Assembly: GCF_015709525.1 (NCBI RefSeq)
Contig: NZ_JADNRA010000027.1
Coordinates: forward strand, 1-64,000
Source of the DNA: Methylocystis sp. L43
GTDB taxonomy: Bacteria; Pseudomonadota; Alphaproteobacteria; Rhizobiales; Beijerinckiaceae
DNA length: 64,000 nt
Direction of reading: 5' to 3'
The notes beneath the pieces are model-generated. The model had not been told where the DNA came from, did no database searches, and saw only the letters and a program-made list of their open reading frames with translations. Below, in pieces: positions 1 to 10,030 of this stretch; position 1 is the stretch's first letter; each line of letters starts with the position of its first letter. Made by a program: the position numbers and the translations under genes.

Positions 1-597
<597 letters not shown>

Positions 598-613
598 CCC
601 GTCAACGCATAAG

Positions 614-643
614 CGTCGACCTCCCGCACGCGGGAGGTCGACG
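614..643. terminator. Perfect 14-bp inverted repeat between nifH and nifQ
   Basis: Bases 614-627 and 630-643 are exact reverse complements with a 2-base centre (effective loop 4 or more). There is no good T tract after it, so it may be a factor-dependent terminator, an mRNA 3'-end stabiliser for the abundant nifH message, or a structure that hides the nifQ ribosome site: the GGGAGG before the ATG at 646 lies inside the right arm. Confidence 0.6.
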
Positions 644-645
644 TT

Positions 646-1371
646 ATGTTGTCAGCGGAGCGTGACGTAATGGTGCACGCCTTCCCCAATATCGAGAGCG
701 GCGGCGCCGCATCCACGGCGACGGAGAGCGGGCCAGGCGTTCGTGACGCTGAGAGCGCCTATCGCGATCTGACTGGCGTTTTGCCCGACGCGGCGGATAT
801 CGACGGCGATGCGCATTTCGACCGCCACGTTCTGGCGTCGATCCTCGCCTTAGCGTCGAGCGAGGGCGGAAGTCTTGCGGCGCGAGCCGGTCTGACGGCC
901 GCTGAACTCGGCGATCTTTTTTCTCACTACTTCGCTGCGCGAAACATCGAATCTTCCGGCGACCACGAGACGAGTCTCGTCGACGCGGACGAAATCGAAA
1001 TCGTGCGGGATCTCCTTCTTGAGAATCGCTCCAGCGAGGGCGAGTTCGGTCGTTGGCTCGCCGCGATGATCGCGCGCCGCGCCATGGAGCCCAACCATCT
1101 GTGGGAGGACCTCGGTCTTCGCGACAGATCCGAATTGACGCGGCTGATCGCGCGCCATTTCGCGCCGCTCGCCCGACGCAACGACAAGAACATGCGCTGG
1201 AAGCGGTTCATCTACCGCATGATGTGCGAGAACGACGGTTTCGTCATGTGCAGCACGCCGGTGTGCTCGAACTGTGCTGATTACGCGCTCTGCTATGGCG
1301 CGGAAACCGGGACGAGTCGCGTCGCATCGGCGGCGCAGGCGCCCGCGACGCCCGCCGAACAGACAGTGTAA
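646..1371 (+). CDS. nifQ: Nitrogen fixation protein NifQ (molybdenum donor for FeMo-co)
   Basis: 241 residues. NifQ binds an Fe-S/Mo cluster and supplies molybdenum to FeMo-cofactor assembly on NifEN. The diagnostic C-terminal ligand pattern C-X4-C-X2-C-X5-C (from the Cys of MCSTPVC to that of DYALCYG) lies about 25-45 residues from the end, preceded by the conserved stretch around MRWKRFIYRMMC. The first 50 residues look unconserved. Two starts are possible: ATG 646 with GGGAGG buried in a hairpin, or ATG 670 with CGGAG about 9 bases upstream. The longer form is given. It follows nifH, fitting a nifH-nifQ transcription unit. Confidence 0.93.
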   Translation: MLSAERDVMVHAFPNIESGGAASTATESGPGVRDAESAYRDLTGVLPDAADIDGDAHFDRHVLASILALASSEGGSLAARAGLTAAELGDLFSHYFAARNIESSGDHETSLVDADEIEIVRDLLLENRSSEGEFGRWLAAMIARRAMEPNHLWEDLGLRDRSELTRLIARHFAPLARRNDKNMRWKRFIYRMMCENDGFVMCSTPVCSNCADYALCYGAETGTSRVASAAQAPATPAEQTV

Positions 1372-1389
1372 GTTCATTCGAACAACTTT

Positions 1390-1405
1390 TGTCGAGTTTT
1401 CGACA
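1390..1405 (+). promoter_or_regulatory. NifA upstream activator site TGT-N10-ACA
   Basis: TGT at 1390-1392 and ACA at 1403-1405 are separated by exactly 10 bases in the AT-rich nifQ-iscA gap. It lies about 50 bp upstream of a -24/-12 promoter, the expected layout for NifA activation of sigma54-RNA polymerase by looping. Confidence 0.8.
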
Positions 1406-1453
1406 ATCTCATAATTTGCTGGTCGGACTGGCGGTTTTTGCCCGCGCTGGGGA

Positions 1454-1469
1454 TGGCATGTCGATTGCT
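1454..1469 (+). promoter_or_regulatory. Sigma54 (-24/-12) promoter of the iscA-nifV-cysE-nifW-fixABCX operon
   Basis: The sequence reads TGGCATG-N4-TTGCT. GG at 1455-1456 and GC at 1467-1468 are separated by exactly 10 bases, as sigma54 requires; only one base of TGGCACG differs. It starts about 40 bp before the iscA ATG. All downstream genes to 8557 run in the same direction with short gaps. Confidence 0.85.
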
Positions 1470-1508
1470 TGATACAGGCACAGGCAAGTTCATCTCGGAG
1501 GCTCCAGT

Positions 1509-1829
1509 ATGATCACGGTCTCGCAGGCAGCCGTCGCCGCGGTAAAGGATGCGATGGCGCGGGCCTCTCAACGAGAGGGTGGTCTGCGCATTCTGGTCAA
1601 GGAAGGCGGCTGCGCCGGCTACGAGTATGTCGTCGATCTTGATCCGCAGCAGAGGAACGACGACATCGTCGTCGAGGCCGACGGCGTGCGCGTGCTAATC
1701 GATCCGGCCTCGCGTCCGCGCCTCGAAGGCATGACGCTCGGCTATCGACAGGATCTCGCCGGATCCGGATTCACCTTTGAGAATCCCAACGCAAGCTCCA
1801 CCTGCGGCTGTCAAAAATCCTTCAACTGA
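1509..1829 (+). CDS. HesB/IscA-family Fe-S carrier of the nif operon
   Basis: 106-residue A-type Fe-S carrier, full length for the family, expected to pass iron or [4Fe-4S] clusters to nitrogenase maturation proteins. The three conserved cysteines are present: Cys35 in [10 protein letters not shown] and Cys99/Cys101 in CGCQKSF. GGAGG lies about 8 bases before the ATG. It is the first gene after the NifA/sigma54 promoter, so it is the nif-dedicated copy (often called iscAnif or hesB) rather than housekeeping iscA or erpA. Confidence 0.92.
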   Translation: MITVSQAAVAAVKDAMARASQREGGLRILVKEGGCAGYEYVVDLDPQQRNDDIVVEADGVRVLIDPASRPRLEGMTLGYRQDLAGSGFTFENPNASSTCGCQKSFN

Positions 1830-1912
1830 AGGAGCGCGCGGATGCGTGGAGCGGTTGTGCGGTTGTTCCTTGGTTGCATGGAAGCGGGCGCCTCGAGCGT
1901 TCGTATGAGTCG

Positions 1913-3112
1913 ATGACGACATATGCGCCCCGAAAGAGTTCGCTTCCTCCCGTCGCTTCGCTGACGCAGAGAGCGCTGGATGTGGTGTTGAACGACACCA
2001 CGCTTCGAGACGGCGAACAGGCCCCGGGCGTCGCTTTCACCTGCGAAGAAAAACTCGAAATCGCACGCGCCTTGGCGCGCGCCGGCGTTACTGAACTCGA
2101 GGCCGGAACGCCGGCGATGGGCGCTGTGGAGATCGCGATGATCCGAGCGATCGTCGACGCGCAATTGCCGTTGCGCGCGATCGCCTGGTGCCGGATGCGC
2201 GTCGAGGACGTTGATGCGGCGCTGGCGTCGGGCGTCTCGATGGTCAATCTTTCCGTCCCCGTCTCCGAGACGCAGATACGTGCGAAATTGCGCGGCGGGC
2301 GCGCCCAGGCGCTGGAGATGACGCGGCGCGTCGTCGCCTACGCGCGCGACAAGGGGCTCGACGTCGCAGTCGGCGGCGAGGATTCTTCGCGCGCCGAACC
2401 GGAATTCCTAATGGAGACGATGGCGGTCGCTCAGGCCGCCGGCGCCCGTCGATTCCGGGTCGCCGACACGTTGAGCGTGCTTGATCCTTTCGCCACTTTC
2501 GATCTGATCGGCAAACTGCGCGCGCAGAGCGATCTTGAAATCGAAATCCACTGTCATGACGATTTAGGACTCGCCACCGCCAATACCTTGGCTGGCATCA
2601 AGGCAGGCGCGACGCATGCGTCAGTCACCGTCATTGGGCTTGGCGAGCGCGCCGGCAATGCGCCGCTCGAGGAAGTCGCCGTGGCGGCGCGTCAGCTGCA
2701 CAAATACGAAACCGGGATTGTGCTCACCGAATTGCGCAACGTTGCGGCGCTCGTCTCCGCCGCGGCGCGTCGGCCGATCCCGCTCAACAAATCCATCGTC
2801 GGCGAGCATGTTTTCACACATGAGTCCGGCATTCACGTCGACGGACTGCTCAAGGACCCGCGCACCTATGAAGCTTTCGATCCGAGCATGCTCGGCCGCG
2901 CGCATGAGATCGTGATCGGCAAACATTCCGGTTCGGCGGCCGTCACCGCGAGACTGCGGCAATTGGATTTGGCGGTCAGCGTCGAGGAGCTCGGCGAGAT
3001 CGTCTCCTGCGTGCGCGCCCATGCGCTTGATCACAAGGGGCCCGTCAGCGGCGAAGCCTTGACGTCGATTTGGCGCAACGTCTGTGCGAGCACTCACGCG
3101 AGAGGCATGTGA
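1913..3112 (+). CDS. nifV: Homocitrate synthase NifV
   Basis: About 399 residues. It condenses acetyl-CoA with 2-oxoglutarate to homocitrate, the organic ligand of FeMo-cofactor. The DRE-TIM metallolyase signature [15 protein letters not shown] lies near the N-terminus, and the metal-binding [15 protein letters not shown] and HESGIHVDG motifs follow. ATG 1913 was chosen because residues before it are not typical of the family; a TTG at 1874 is an upstream alternative in the same frame. Its position between iscA and cysE/nifW supports nifV over isopropylmalate synthase (leuA), which would be longer and carry a C-terminal regulatory domain. Confidence 0.95.
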   Translation: MTTYAPRKSSLPPVASLTQRALDVVLNDTTLRDGEQAPGVAFTCEEKLEIARALARAGVTELEAGTPAMGAVEIAMIRAIVDAQLPLRAIAWCRMRVEDVDAALASGVSMVNLSVPVSETQIRAKLRGGRAQALEMTRRVVAYARDKGLDVAVGGEDSSRAEPEFLMETMAVAQAAGARRFRVADTLSVLDPFATFDLIGKLRAQSDLEIEIHCHDDLGLATANTLAGIKAGATHASVTVIGLGERAGNAPLEEVAVAARQLHKYETGIVLTELRNVAALVSAAARRPIPLNKSIVGEHVFTHESGIHVDGLLKDPRTYEAFDPSMLGRAHEIVIGKHSGSAAVTARLRQLDLAVSVEELGEIVSCVRAHALDHKGPVSGEALTSIWRNVCASTHARGM

Positions 3113-3117
3113 GCGTC

Positions 3118-3915
3118 ATGCTCGAACGAGTCGCCACGATGACAAACCAGGCAGCGCAGACCAAGGCGGCGCCCGCGGCGCCCGTGCCGACGCGCTTGCA
3201 ACTGATCCGCGAGGATCTGGCGTGCGTGGCGACTCGTGATCCCGCCGCCCGCGGACGTTTCGAGACGCTGCTCACCTATCCCGGGCTGCACGCCGTCATT
3301 TGGCATCGCCTCGCCAATTGGCTGTGGATCAATGATCATCGCTTCTGGGCGCGTCTGCTCTCCTGGTTCGCGCGCTTTCTGACCAATGTGGACATCCATC
3401 CGGGCGCGACGATTGGCCGACGCTTTTTTATCGACCATGGCGCCGGCGTCGTTATCGGCGAGACGGCGGTCGTCGGCGACGACGTGACGCTTTATCACGG
3501 CGTGACGCTTGGCGGCGTCTCCTGGTCGCCGGGCAAGCGCCATCCGACTCTCGAGGACGAAGTCATCGTCGGCGCCGGCGCAAAAATTCTCGGTCCGATC
3601 ACGATCGGCCGCAATGCGCGGGTCGGCGCCAATTCCGTCGTGATCGAAAGTGTGATGCGCGACGCGACAGTGGTCGGAATCCCGGCGAAGATCGTGCACC
3701 GCGACGTCGGCCGCTGCACATTCGATGGCCGCATCAACCTCAATCACCATTTGATGCCGGATCCGGTCGGCGAGGCATTCTCGGTGTTGCTCGATCGCGT
3801 CGAGTTCTTGGAGACGCGCGTGTCACATCTGCAAAGGCGTCTGCGGGAACGCCAATCGACCATCAAGGCCCCTGATGGCGCCGCGCCAAAGGCGGAGCCG
3901 GCGGAAATCACATGA
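3118..3915 (+). CDS. cysE: Serine O-acetyltransferase (CysE/NifP)
   Basis: About 265 residues. It makes O-acetylserine for cysteine synthesis; nif-linked copies (nifP in Azotobacter) are thought to raise cysteine supply for Fe-S cluster assembly. The left-handed beta-helix hexapeptide repeats are clear from about residue 110 ([35 protein letters not shown]), with the catalytic His of IDHG. The start is uncertain: GTG 3109 overlaps the nifV stop, ATG 3118 follows AGAGG, and ATG 3139 is further in. The last 30 residues look unstructured. The stop overlaps the upstream candidate start of nifW. Confidence 0.93.
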   Translation: MLERVATMTNQAAQTKAAPAAPVPTRLQLIREDLACVATRDPAARGRFETLLTYPGLHAVIWHRLANWLWINDHRFWARLLSWFARFLTNVDIHPGATIGRRFFIDHGAGVVIGETAVVGDDVTLYHGVTLGGVSWSPGKRHPTLEDEVIVGAGAKILGPITIGRNARVGANSVVIESVMRDATVVGIPAKIVHRDVGRCTFDGRINLNHHLMPDPVGEAFSVLLDRVEFLETRVSHLQRRLRERQSTIKAPDGAAPKAEPAEIT

Positions 3916-3926
3916 AGGAGACCAAA

Positions 3927-4253
3927 ATGTCGGAGCCCGCCGTTCTGGAGCAATTGAAAAAGGCGTCCTGCGCCGAAGAGTTCTTCGCGCTGCTTGGCGT
4001 CGAATATGATCCGAAAGTGGTCAATGTCGCGCGCCTGCATATTCTGCGGCGCATGGGGCAATATCTCTTCAGCGAAGATCTATGCGAACTGGACGACGCG
4101 ACGGTCACCCAGCGCTGCAAGGACTTTTTGGAACGCGCCTACCAGGACTTCCTAACGTCGACGCCGATCGACGAACGTCTGTTCAAAGTTCACAAAGACG
4201 CCGTCAAGCCGGCGGCGCCGCCGTCATTGGTGCAGCTCAACGTTCTGAAGTGA
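3927..4253 (+). CDS. nifW: Nitrogenase-stabilising protein NifW
   Basis: 108 residues, normal length for NifW, which protects MoFe protein from oxygen damage or helps its maturation. Recognisable family features are the EEFFALLGVEYDP stretch, the LHILRRMGQYL helix and the central C-K-DFLERAYQDF segment. ATG 3927 has AAGGAG with a 6-base spacer; an upstream in-frame ATG at 3912 overlaps the cysE stop but has no such site. Expressed with cysE and fixA from the nif-type promoter at 1454. Confidence 0.93.
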   Translation: MSEPAVLEQLKKASCAEEFFALLGVEYDPKVVNVARLHILRRMGQYLFSEDLCELDDATVTQRCKDFLERAYQDFLTSTPIDERLFKVHKDAVKPAAPPSLVQLNVLK

Positions 4254-4282
4254 ACGCTTAAGGAACAACGGGGACAACTCTA

Positions 4283-5125
4283 ATGCATATCGTCGTCTGC
4301 ATGAAGCAAGTGCCCGACTCGGCGCAGATCCGCGTTCACCCGGTGACCAACACGATCATGCGCCAGGGCGTTCCGACGATCATCAACCCATATGATCTGT
4401 TCGCGATCGAAGAAGCGTTGCGGCTGCGCCAAAAATTCGGCGGCGCGGTCACCATTCTCACCATGGGTCCGCCTTCCGCCGAGGACAGTCTGCGCAAGGC
4501 GCTGAGCTTTGGCGCCGATCGCGCGGTGCTGTTGACCGACCGCTTCTTTGCCGGCGCGGACACGCTGGCGACGACATATGCGTTGGCGACGGCGATCCGC
4601 AAGATCGGCGTGGAGTTTGGGCCGCCTCACGTCGTCTTCACCGGCAAGCAGACGATCGACGGCGACACGGCGCAGGTCGGCCCCGGCGTGGCCAAGCGGC
4701 TCGGCCTGATGCAGCTCACTTATGTCTCGCACATCGACAACGTCGATCTTGAGGCGGGAACGATCGACGTCGAGCGGCGCAGCGAAGGCGGCGTTCAGAA
4801 GTTGCGCAGTAAAATGCCCTGCCTGATCTCGGTCCTCGAAGGCGTCAACGAGATGCGCATTGGTTCGCTGAGCGACGCGTTGGCGGCGGCGCGCGCGACG
4901 ATCATCAAATGGAGCGCGCAGGACGCCGGCGTCGAGGACATCACCAAATGCGGGCTGCGCGGCTCGCCGACGATCGTCAAGCGCGTCTTCGCGCCGAAGC
5001 CGCGCGCGGAAAAGGCCCAATTCATCGAACTCGGCGACAAGCCAGGAGACGTCTTCGTCGATGAATTGTTCAAGCGCCGGCCGAAACTCGAATCCGAGCT
5101 CGGACACTTGACGCGCGGCTATTGA
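4283..5125 (+). CDS. fixA: Electron transfer flavoprotein beta-type subunit FixA
   Basis: 280 residues. With FixB it forms the flavoprotein of the FixABCX complex, which bifurcates electrons from NADH to quinone and to the low-potential ferredoxin/flavodoxin that feeds nitrogenase. The EtfB-type start [18 protein letters not shown], the [15 protein letters not shown] loop and the [14 protein letters not shown] segment mark the FixA subfamily. FixB, FixC and FixX follow in order, confirming the nif-linked role. Confidence 0.96.
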   Translation: MHIVVCMKQVPDSAQIRVHPVTNTIMRQGVPTIINPYDLFAIEEALRLRQKFGGAVTILTMGPPSAEDSLRKALSFGADRAVLLTDRFFAGADTLATTYALATAIRKIGVEFGPPHVVFTGKQTIDGDTAQVGPGVAKRLGLMQLTYVSHIDNVDLEAGTIDVERRSEGGVQKLRSKMPCLISVLEGVNEMRIGSLSDALAAARATIIKWSAQDAGVEDITKCGLRGSPTIVKRVFAPKPRAEKAQFIELGDKPGDVFVDELFKRRPKLESELGHLTRGY

Positions 5126-5147
5126 TCTTGAAACAGGAGCGCGACAC

Positions 5148-6251
5148 ATGAACGACACGGCTAAGGCTCCTGCTCCGGCGGGGCGCGCGGCGGCGAAAAA
5201 AGAGCTGCCCGAACATCTCAAAGCCTACAAGCACGTCTGGGTCTTCATCGAGCAGGAGCGTGGACAAGCGCATCCGGTCTCCTGGGAGCTGATGGGCGCG
5301 GGGCGGATTCTCGCCGATAAGCTCGGCGTCAATCTCGCCGCGGTCGTCGTCGGCGCTCGCAACGAGGCGACGCAGGCGGTCGTGCGCGAAAGCTTCAATT
5401 ATGGCGCAGACCTCGCCTATCTTGTCGCGGACGACATCCTCACCGATTACCGCAATGAGAGCTACACCAAGGCGATGACCGATCTGGTCAACGCCTATCA
5501 GCCGGAAATCCTGCTGCTGGGCGCGACGATTTTGGGGCGCGATCTTGCCGGCTCGGTGGCGACGACGCTGCTGACCGGTCTCACCGCCGATTGTACGGAA
5601 CTCGACGTCGATGCGGAAGGTTCGCTCGCCGCGACGCGTCCGACGTTCGGCGGCTCGCTGCTCTGCACGATCTTCACGCTGAACTATCGCCCGCAGATGG
5701 CGACCGTTCGCCCGCGCGTGATGCCGATGCCGGAGCGAGTCGAAAAGCCGCTCGGCCGGGTGATCGAACATCCGCTCGGCCTGGTGGAAGACGACATTGT
5801 CACGAAAGTATTGTCGTTTCTGCCCGATCGCGATTCGACAAAGTCCAACCTGGCTTTCGCCGACGTGGTCGTCGCGGGCGGCCTCGGCCTCGGCTCTCCG
5901 GAAAACTTCCAGCTCATCCGTCAGCTGGCGAGCACGATCGGCGCGGAATTCGGCTGTTCGCGCCCGCTGGTGCAAAAGGGATGGGTCAGCTCTGATCGGC
6001 AAATCGGCCAGACTGGTAAGACCATCCGACCCAAGCTTTATATCGCCGCGGGCATTTCCGGCGCGATCCAGCATCGCGTCGGCGTCGAGGGCGCGGATTA
6101 CATCGTCGCGATCAACACCGACAAAAATGCGCCAATCTTCGATTTCGCCCATGTTGGAATCGTCACCGACGCGGTACGGCTTTTGCCTGCACTCACGGAA
6201 GCGTTCTCGAAACGATTGTCTCCGCATCAGCGCGACCGTCTAGCGAGCTAG
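5148..6251 (+). CDS. fixB: Electron transfer flavoprotein alpha-type subunit FixB
   Basis: 367 residues. It carries the FAD-binding C-terminal domain of the FixAB flavoprotein. Visible signatures are [16 protein letters not shown], the conserved Arg/Lys segment around [10 protein letters not shown], and [22 protein letters not shown], the ETF-alpha fingerprint near the C-terminus. The N-terminal 40 residues ([18 protein letters not shown]) are typical of FixB rather than housekeeping EtfA. ACAGGAG lies just upstream of the ATG. The gap to fixC is 11 bp. Confidence 0.96.
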   Translation: MNDTAKAPAPAGRAAAKKELPEHLKAYKHVWVFIEQERGQAHPVSWELMGAGRILADKLGVNLAAVVVGARNEATQAVVRESFNYGADLAYLVADDILTDYRNESYTKAMTDLVNAYQPEILLLGATILGRDLAGSVATTLLTGLTADCTELDVDAEGSLAATRPTFGGSLLCTIFTLNYRPQMATVRPRVMPMPERVEKPLGRVIEHPLGLVEDDIVTKVLSFLPDRDSTKSNLAFADVVVAGGLGLGSPENFQLIRQLASTIGAEFGCSRPLVQKGWVSSDRQIGQTGKTIRPKLYIAAGISGAIQHRVGVEGADYIVAINTDKNAPIFDFAHVGIVTDAVRLLPALTEAFSKRLSPHQRDRLAS

Positions 6252-6262
6252 GGGAGATAGGC

Positions 6263-7570
6263 ATGATCGAAGAAAGATTCGACGCGATCGTAGTTGGCGC
6301 CGGCATGGCCGGCAACGCCGCCGCCCTGACCCTGGCGCGCAAGGGCCTCAAAGTCCTGCAGTTGGAGCGCGGCGAATATTCCGGCTCCAAGAATGTGCAG
6401 GGCGCGATCCTTTATTCCGACATGCTCGAGAAGCTTGTCCCGGATTTTCGTGAGGACGCGCCGCTGGAGCGTCATCTCGTCGAGCAGCGCTTTTGGATGA
6501 TGGACGACAACTCCCATACGGGACTCCATTATCGCTCGGACGAATTCAACGAGGAGCGTCCCAACCGCTACACCATCATCCGCGCGCAATTCGACAAATG
6601 GTTCTCCAAGAAGGTTCAGGAGGCCGGCGCGGTCGTGCTGTGCGAAACCACGGTCCTGGAGCTGCTGCAGGACGCCTATGGAAAAGTCATCGGCGTGCGC
6701 ACGGACCGCAAGAACGGACAGGTCGGCGCCGATGTCGTCGTGTTGGCGGAAGGCGTGAGCGGGCTGCTCGGCACAAGAGCCGGCCTGCGCAAGACGCCCG
6801 ACAAGAGCAATGTCGCTCTGGCGGTGAAGGAAATGCACTTCCTTCCGCAGGAAACTCTGGAAGCCCGCTTCAATCTGCGCGGCGACGAAGGCGCGGTCAT
6901 CGAGGCGGTCGGCACCATCTCGCAAGGCATGACCGGGATGGGCTTCATTTACACCAACAAGGAGTCGATCTCGCTCGGCATCGGCTGTCTCGTCGCGGAC
7001 TTCGAGAAGACGGGACAGACGCCGTACGGACTGCTGGAAAAGTTCAAGCAGCATCCATCGGTGGCGGCGCTCATCGCAGGCTCGGAAGTCAAGGAATACG
7101 CCGCGCATCTGATCCCCGAAGGCGGCTTCAAGGCGATCCCACAGCTTTATGGCGACGGCTGGGTCGTCGTTGGCGACGCCGCGCAGTTGAACAACGCCAT
7201 ACATCGCGAAGGCTCAAATCTTGCGATGACCTCCGGACGGATCGCCGCGGAAGCGATCTTCCAGATCAAATCGCGCCGCGATCCGATGACGAAGGAGAAT
7301 CTGGCGCTCTACAAGAAGATGCTCGACGAGTCCTTCGTCATGAAGGATTTGAAGAAATATCGCGACATGCCGGATCTGCTTCACATTCAGGCGCAGAACT
7401 TCTTCCTGACCTATCCGCAGCTCGTCTCGAAGGCGATGACGAATTTCCTGCGCGTCGACGGCACGCCGAAGCGCGAAAAAGAGAAGACCACGTTCCGCTC
7501 CTTCCTGGCGGCGCGTTCGCTGACAGGACTGGTCGGCGACGCCTTTCGGCTGGCGCGCGCGTGGAGGTAG
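6263..7570 (+). CDS. fixC: FAD-dependent ETF:quinone oxidoreductase-like protein FixC
   Basis: 435 residues. It takes the high-potential branch electrons of the FixABCX complex to the quinone pool. The dinucleotide fold [19 protein letters not shown] is at residues 11-29, followed by [17 protein letters not shown], and a second FAD motif [10 protein letters not shown] lies near residue 300. Unlike mitochondrial ETF-QO it lacks a fused C-terminal Fe-S domain; that job is done by FixX downstream. GGGGAG lies before the ATG. Confidence 0.96.
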   Translation: MIEERFDAIVVGAGMAGNAAALTLARKGLKVLQLERGEYSGSKNVQGAILYSDMLEKLVPDFREDAPLERHLVEQRFWMMDDNSHTGLHYRSDEFNEERPNRYTIIRAQFDKWFSKKVQEAGAVVLCETTVLELLQDAYGKVIGVRTDRKNGQVGADVVVLAEGVSGLLGTRAGLRKTPDKSNVALAVKEMHFLPQETLEARFNLRGDEGAVIEAVGTISQGMTGMGFIYTNKESISLGIGCLVADFEKTGQTPYGLLEKFKQHPSVAALIAGSEVKEYAAHLIPEGGFKAIPQLYGDGWVVVGDAAQLNNAIHREGSNLAMTSGRIAAEAIFQIKSRRDPMTKENLALYKKMLDESFVMKDLKKYRDMPDLLHIQAQNFFLTYPQLVSKAMTNFLRVDGTPKREKEKTTFRSFLAARSLTGLVGDAFRLARAWR

Positions 7571-7606
7571 TTGGGCGTGATGCCCCTCTAGCAACGGAGT
7601 AGGACA

Positions 7607-7903
7607 ATGAGCGCAGAAGCAGCAGTCCGGGTGGAGGACAAGCTTTACCTCAATCGCTATCTCGTCGACGCCGGCCGCGCCCACATCAAGGTGCGTCCGC
7701 ACACCACGCCTTCGCCGCAACTGCTCAGTCTGGTGAACGTCTGTCCGGCGCACTGCTATGAAATGAACTCGACCGGGCAAGTCGAGATCACGACCGACGG
7801 CTGCGTCGAATGCGGCACGTGTCGGATCATCGCCGAGCCGAGCGGCGACATCGAATGGAACTATCCGCGCGGCGGCTACGGCGTGCTGTTCAAATTCGGC
7901 TAA
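7607..7903 (+). CDS. fixX: Ferredoxin-like protein FixX
   Basis: 98 residues, the [4Fe-4S] subunit of FixABCX. The four cysteine ligands expected of the ETF-QO-type cluster are in [10 protein letters not shown] and [12 protein letters not shown], and the protein ends in the common [20 protein letters not shown] lies before the ATG. Directly downstream of fixC. Confidence 0.95.
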   Translation: MSAEAAVRVEDKLYLNRYLVDAGRAHIKVRPHTTPSPQLLSLVNVCPAHCYEMNSTGQVEITTDGCVECGTCRIIAEPSGDIEWNYPRGGYGVLFKFG

Positions 7904-7942
7904 ATCAATCGACGCCGATCAGCTGCGCAAGGCGAGCCGGGA

Positions 7943-8557
7943 ATGAAATTCTACATGACGCCCGGATCCTGCTCCACGGGCATACACATCCTGCTCGAAG
8001 AGATCGGGCTGGTGTTCGAGGCCTATATCGTCAATCTGGTCAAGGGCGATCACCTCAAGCCGGACTATCTGGCGATCAACCCGCATGGAACGATCCCGAC
8101 TCTGTTGCGCGACGATGGCGTCGCGCTGACGGATTTTCACTCCATCGCGCTTTGGCTTGCGGAGGCCTATCCGCGCCGCAAGCTCCTGCCGGAGAGCGCG
8201 GATGCGCGCGAGTCGGCGTTGGCCGCCATGCATTTTTGCGTACAGCATATTCACGGCGACGGCTTTCGACGCGTGTTCACGCCGGAGCGCTACGCCGGAT
8301 GGCAGGCCGACATCGAGGCGATCAAGTCCGAAGGACGTGAAATCGTCGCCTCGGCGCTGATCGCAATCAATGCGGAACTTGCGGGCAAGGACTATGTCGC
8401 CGGCGGCTTTTCGGTCGCCGACGCGGCGCTGTTCTATGTGGAGTTTTGGGCCGACAAGACGGGCATGACGCTGCCGCGCAATTGCCAGGCGCATTACGCG
8501 CTTATGAAAACGCGCCCGGCCGTCCGTCAGGTGCTCGCTGAAGAAGGCTATCGCTGA
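7943..8557 (+). CDS. Glutathione S-transferase-like protein, nif-linked
   Basis: 204 residues with a bacterial beta-class GST fold: an N-terminal thioredoxin-like half (MKFYMTPGSCSTGIHI, with Cys10 at the beta-class active-site position, and NPHGTIPTL with the cis-proline) and an all-helical C-terminal half (GGFSVADAALFYVEFWA). It sits 39 bp after fixX in the same direction and may be the last gene of the nif/fix operon. The substrate is unknown; protection of nitrogenase metabolism from electrophiles or oxidants is only a guess from position. Confidence 0.88.
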   Translation: MKFYMTPGSCSTGIHILLEEIGLVFEAYIVNLVKGDHLKPDYLAINPHGTIPTLLRDDGVALTDFHSIALWLAEAYPRRKLLPESADARESALAAMHFCVQHIHGDGFRRVFTPERYAGWQADIEAIKSEGREIVASALIAINAELAGKDYVAGGFSVADAALFYVEFWADKTGMTLPRNCQAHYALMKTRPAVRQVLAEEGYR

Positions 8558-8643
8558 TTCAAAGCGCGCGCCTCAGCCGATAGGCTGCGTGAGAGTCGTG
8601 TAAGCGCATCGACCTCAACGTTGATGGATGCGCCACTGTACGC

Positions 8644-9069
8644 TCAATGGCGCTTGTCATGCGCATTATCCGGATCGTTGCGCATCCAATCGGCCAGCTT
8701 TGCGAGATTTTCGCGCAGGCCTTCACGTATGCCGACGTCTTCGATCGTCGCATCCAGCGCGCCGTTCATGCACAGCATCCAGGCGTCGCGCTCGGCCGGA
8801 CCGATGCGCAAATGGCTATGCCGCATGCGCAGGCGCGGATGCCCTTTCTTGGCGGAATAATCCTTGGGGCCGCCGAGCCATTCGGCCAGATAGACCTTCA
8901 AAATGGCGCGCGTCGGTCCAAGATCGTCCGCGTGAACGGCGCGTATGCCGCGCGCTTCCGGTAGTTCGTCCATGTTGCGGTAGAAGGTTTCGACAAGCCG
9001 ATCGACCGTGTCGAAGCCGCCGATGCGATCGTATATGGATACGGTATGGTCGATAGTGGTCGTCGTCAC
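8644..9069 (-). CDS. Group II truncated haemoglobin (TrHbO-like)
   Basis: About 141 residues from a GTG start at 9069 with GAGG upstream; the upstream extension of this frame is a shadow of the neighbouring gene and was left out. Features of a 2-on-2 globin: SIYDRIGGFDTVDRLVETFY (helices A/B, with a Tyr at the B10 position), the proximal His region MRHSHLRIG, and the Trp in DAWMLCM (G8). It lies 11 bp downstream of the YqeB-like gene in a minus-strand operon headed by a sigma54-type promoter. Globins in nif regions are known (GlbN in Nostoc), so oxygen or NO handling during nitrogen fixation is a reasonable inference. Convergent with the GST gene. Confidence 0.88.
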   Translation of the reverse strand: MTTTTIDHTVSIYDRIGGFDTVDRLVETFYRNMDELPEARGIRAVHADDLGPTRAILKVYLAEWLGGPKDYSAKKGHPRLRMRHSHLRIGPAERDAWMLCMNGALDATIEDVGIREGLRENLAKLADWMRNDPDNAHDKRH

Positions 9070-9080
9070 GGACTCGAGCC

Positions 9081-9950
9081 TCAGTGATAACTTACGGTAA
9101 TGGGCCGCGCCCAATGGCGTGCGTGGACCGCCCTGGCGATTACGCGATAGGCGGCGTCCGCTATGGCGCGCCCATATTCGTCGGTGCCTGTCCAAGTCGA
9201 GGCGCGCCCGCGCGGATCGACCTCGACGAGTTTCACGTTTTGCGGCACGACGACCCCGTCGCGCGCAATGCCGCGCAGGAAGCCGTCCATCGGCGAAAGG
9301 ACGCGGTGACCGTCGAGGAGGCCGAGGAGGTAATCCTTGAAGATGCGCGCGCCAACGTCGAGGGGCGTGCGCCAAACGCCATCTCGGGCGGAATAGACGA
9401 AGCGGCCGCGGCCGACGCCGCCAAGATAGCGTGGAACATGGTCGTTGGGCCGAGTTTCGCCGGTTTCGACGAGGTCGCCGGCATGGTCGGGATGCGTCTC
9501 GATGGCGACGTCGCAGTTCAATCCGGCGGCGAAATACGGGCCGAGGCCGATGGCGAGATTGGCGATTTTCCGCAGATTCGTCGTCATACGGTTCTTTTGC
9601 ATTCGCGCGTCGATCAACACGTCCGGCGTGCGAAGCGCGAGGAGATCGGTCAGTTGCAGCGAGGTCACCGCGACGACGCCCGTTACCGTCAACACCCGTA
9701 CGATTTCCAGCGCAGTCTCGCCGCGGTAGCCCTGAATGCCGTCGACTTCGGCGCGATCTTGGAATAGAGCGTCGTGGAACGACATGCCACGCCGAATGAC
9801 AGGCGGGTAAGGGTCGTGACTGAGCACAACGCGGTAGCCCTCCCGCGTCAGACGCGCCGCAACCGCCGAAGCAATCTCATTCGCGCCCAAAATGACCACG
9901 AAGGGGGCGCTTCGATTGGACAGAAATTCGCAGAATCGCACGTGTGTCAT
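9081..9950 (-). CDS. YqeB/EF2563-like protein (molybdenum hydroxylase accessory family, tentative)
   Basis: 289 residues from ATG 9950, which has GGGGGGA just upstream; a TTG 27 bases earlier is the longest frame but has no such site. The N-terminus is a Rossmann-type motif (VVILGANEIASAVAARL) followed by YRVVLSHDPYPPVIRRGMSFHDALF, a pattern I associate with the selenium-dependent molybdenum hydroxylase YqeB/EF2563 family. The middle has LIDARMQKNR and GLGPYFAAGLNCDVAIET, the end is poorly conserved. The biochemical role of the family is not established. In this operon (Rieske protein, 104-aa protein, this gene, globin) a link to molybdenum or redox cofactor handling for nitrogenase is inference only. 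Confidence 0.7.
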   Translation of the reverse strand: MTHVRFCEFLSNRSAPFVVILGANEIASAVAARLTREGYRVVLSHDPYPPVIRRGMSFHDALFQDRAEVDGIQGYRGETALEIVRVLTVTGVVAVTSLQLTDLLALRTPDVLIDARMQKNRMTTNLRKIANLAIGLGPYFAAGLNCDVAIETHPDHAGDLVETGETRPNDHVPRYLGGVGRGRFVYSARDGVWRTPLDVGARIFKDYLLGLLDGHRVLSPMDGFLRGIARDGVVVPQNVKLVEVDPRGRASTWTGTDEYGRAIADAAYRVIARAVHARHWARPITVSYH

Positions 9951-10030
9951 CGTCCCCCCGCGCCCCAGCGAAAGCAAGACGCACGCCAGCGACTGAAGCG
10001 ACGCGCGTCTTCGCGGCGTCGCCGAATGCG

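Noticed and set aside
5070-6227. 385-codon frame antisense to fixB
   Set aside because: Shadow frame; FixB on the plus strand has the full ETF-alpha signature.
8604-8633. Inverted repeat (7-bp arms) between the GST and globin genes
   Set aside because: Long loop and no T tract; could be a weak terminator for either side but not convincing enough to list.
9084-9767. 227-codon frame antisense to the YqeB-like gene
   Set aside because: Shadow frame; the minus strand has a strong ribosome site and Rossmann motif.
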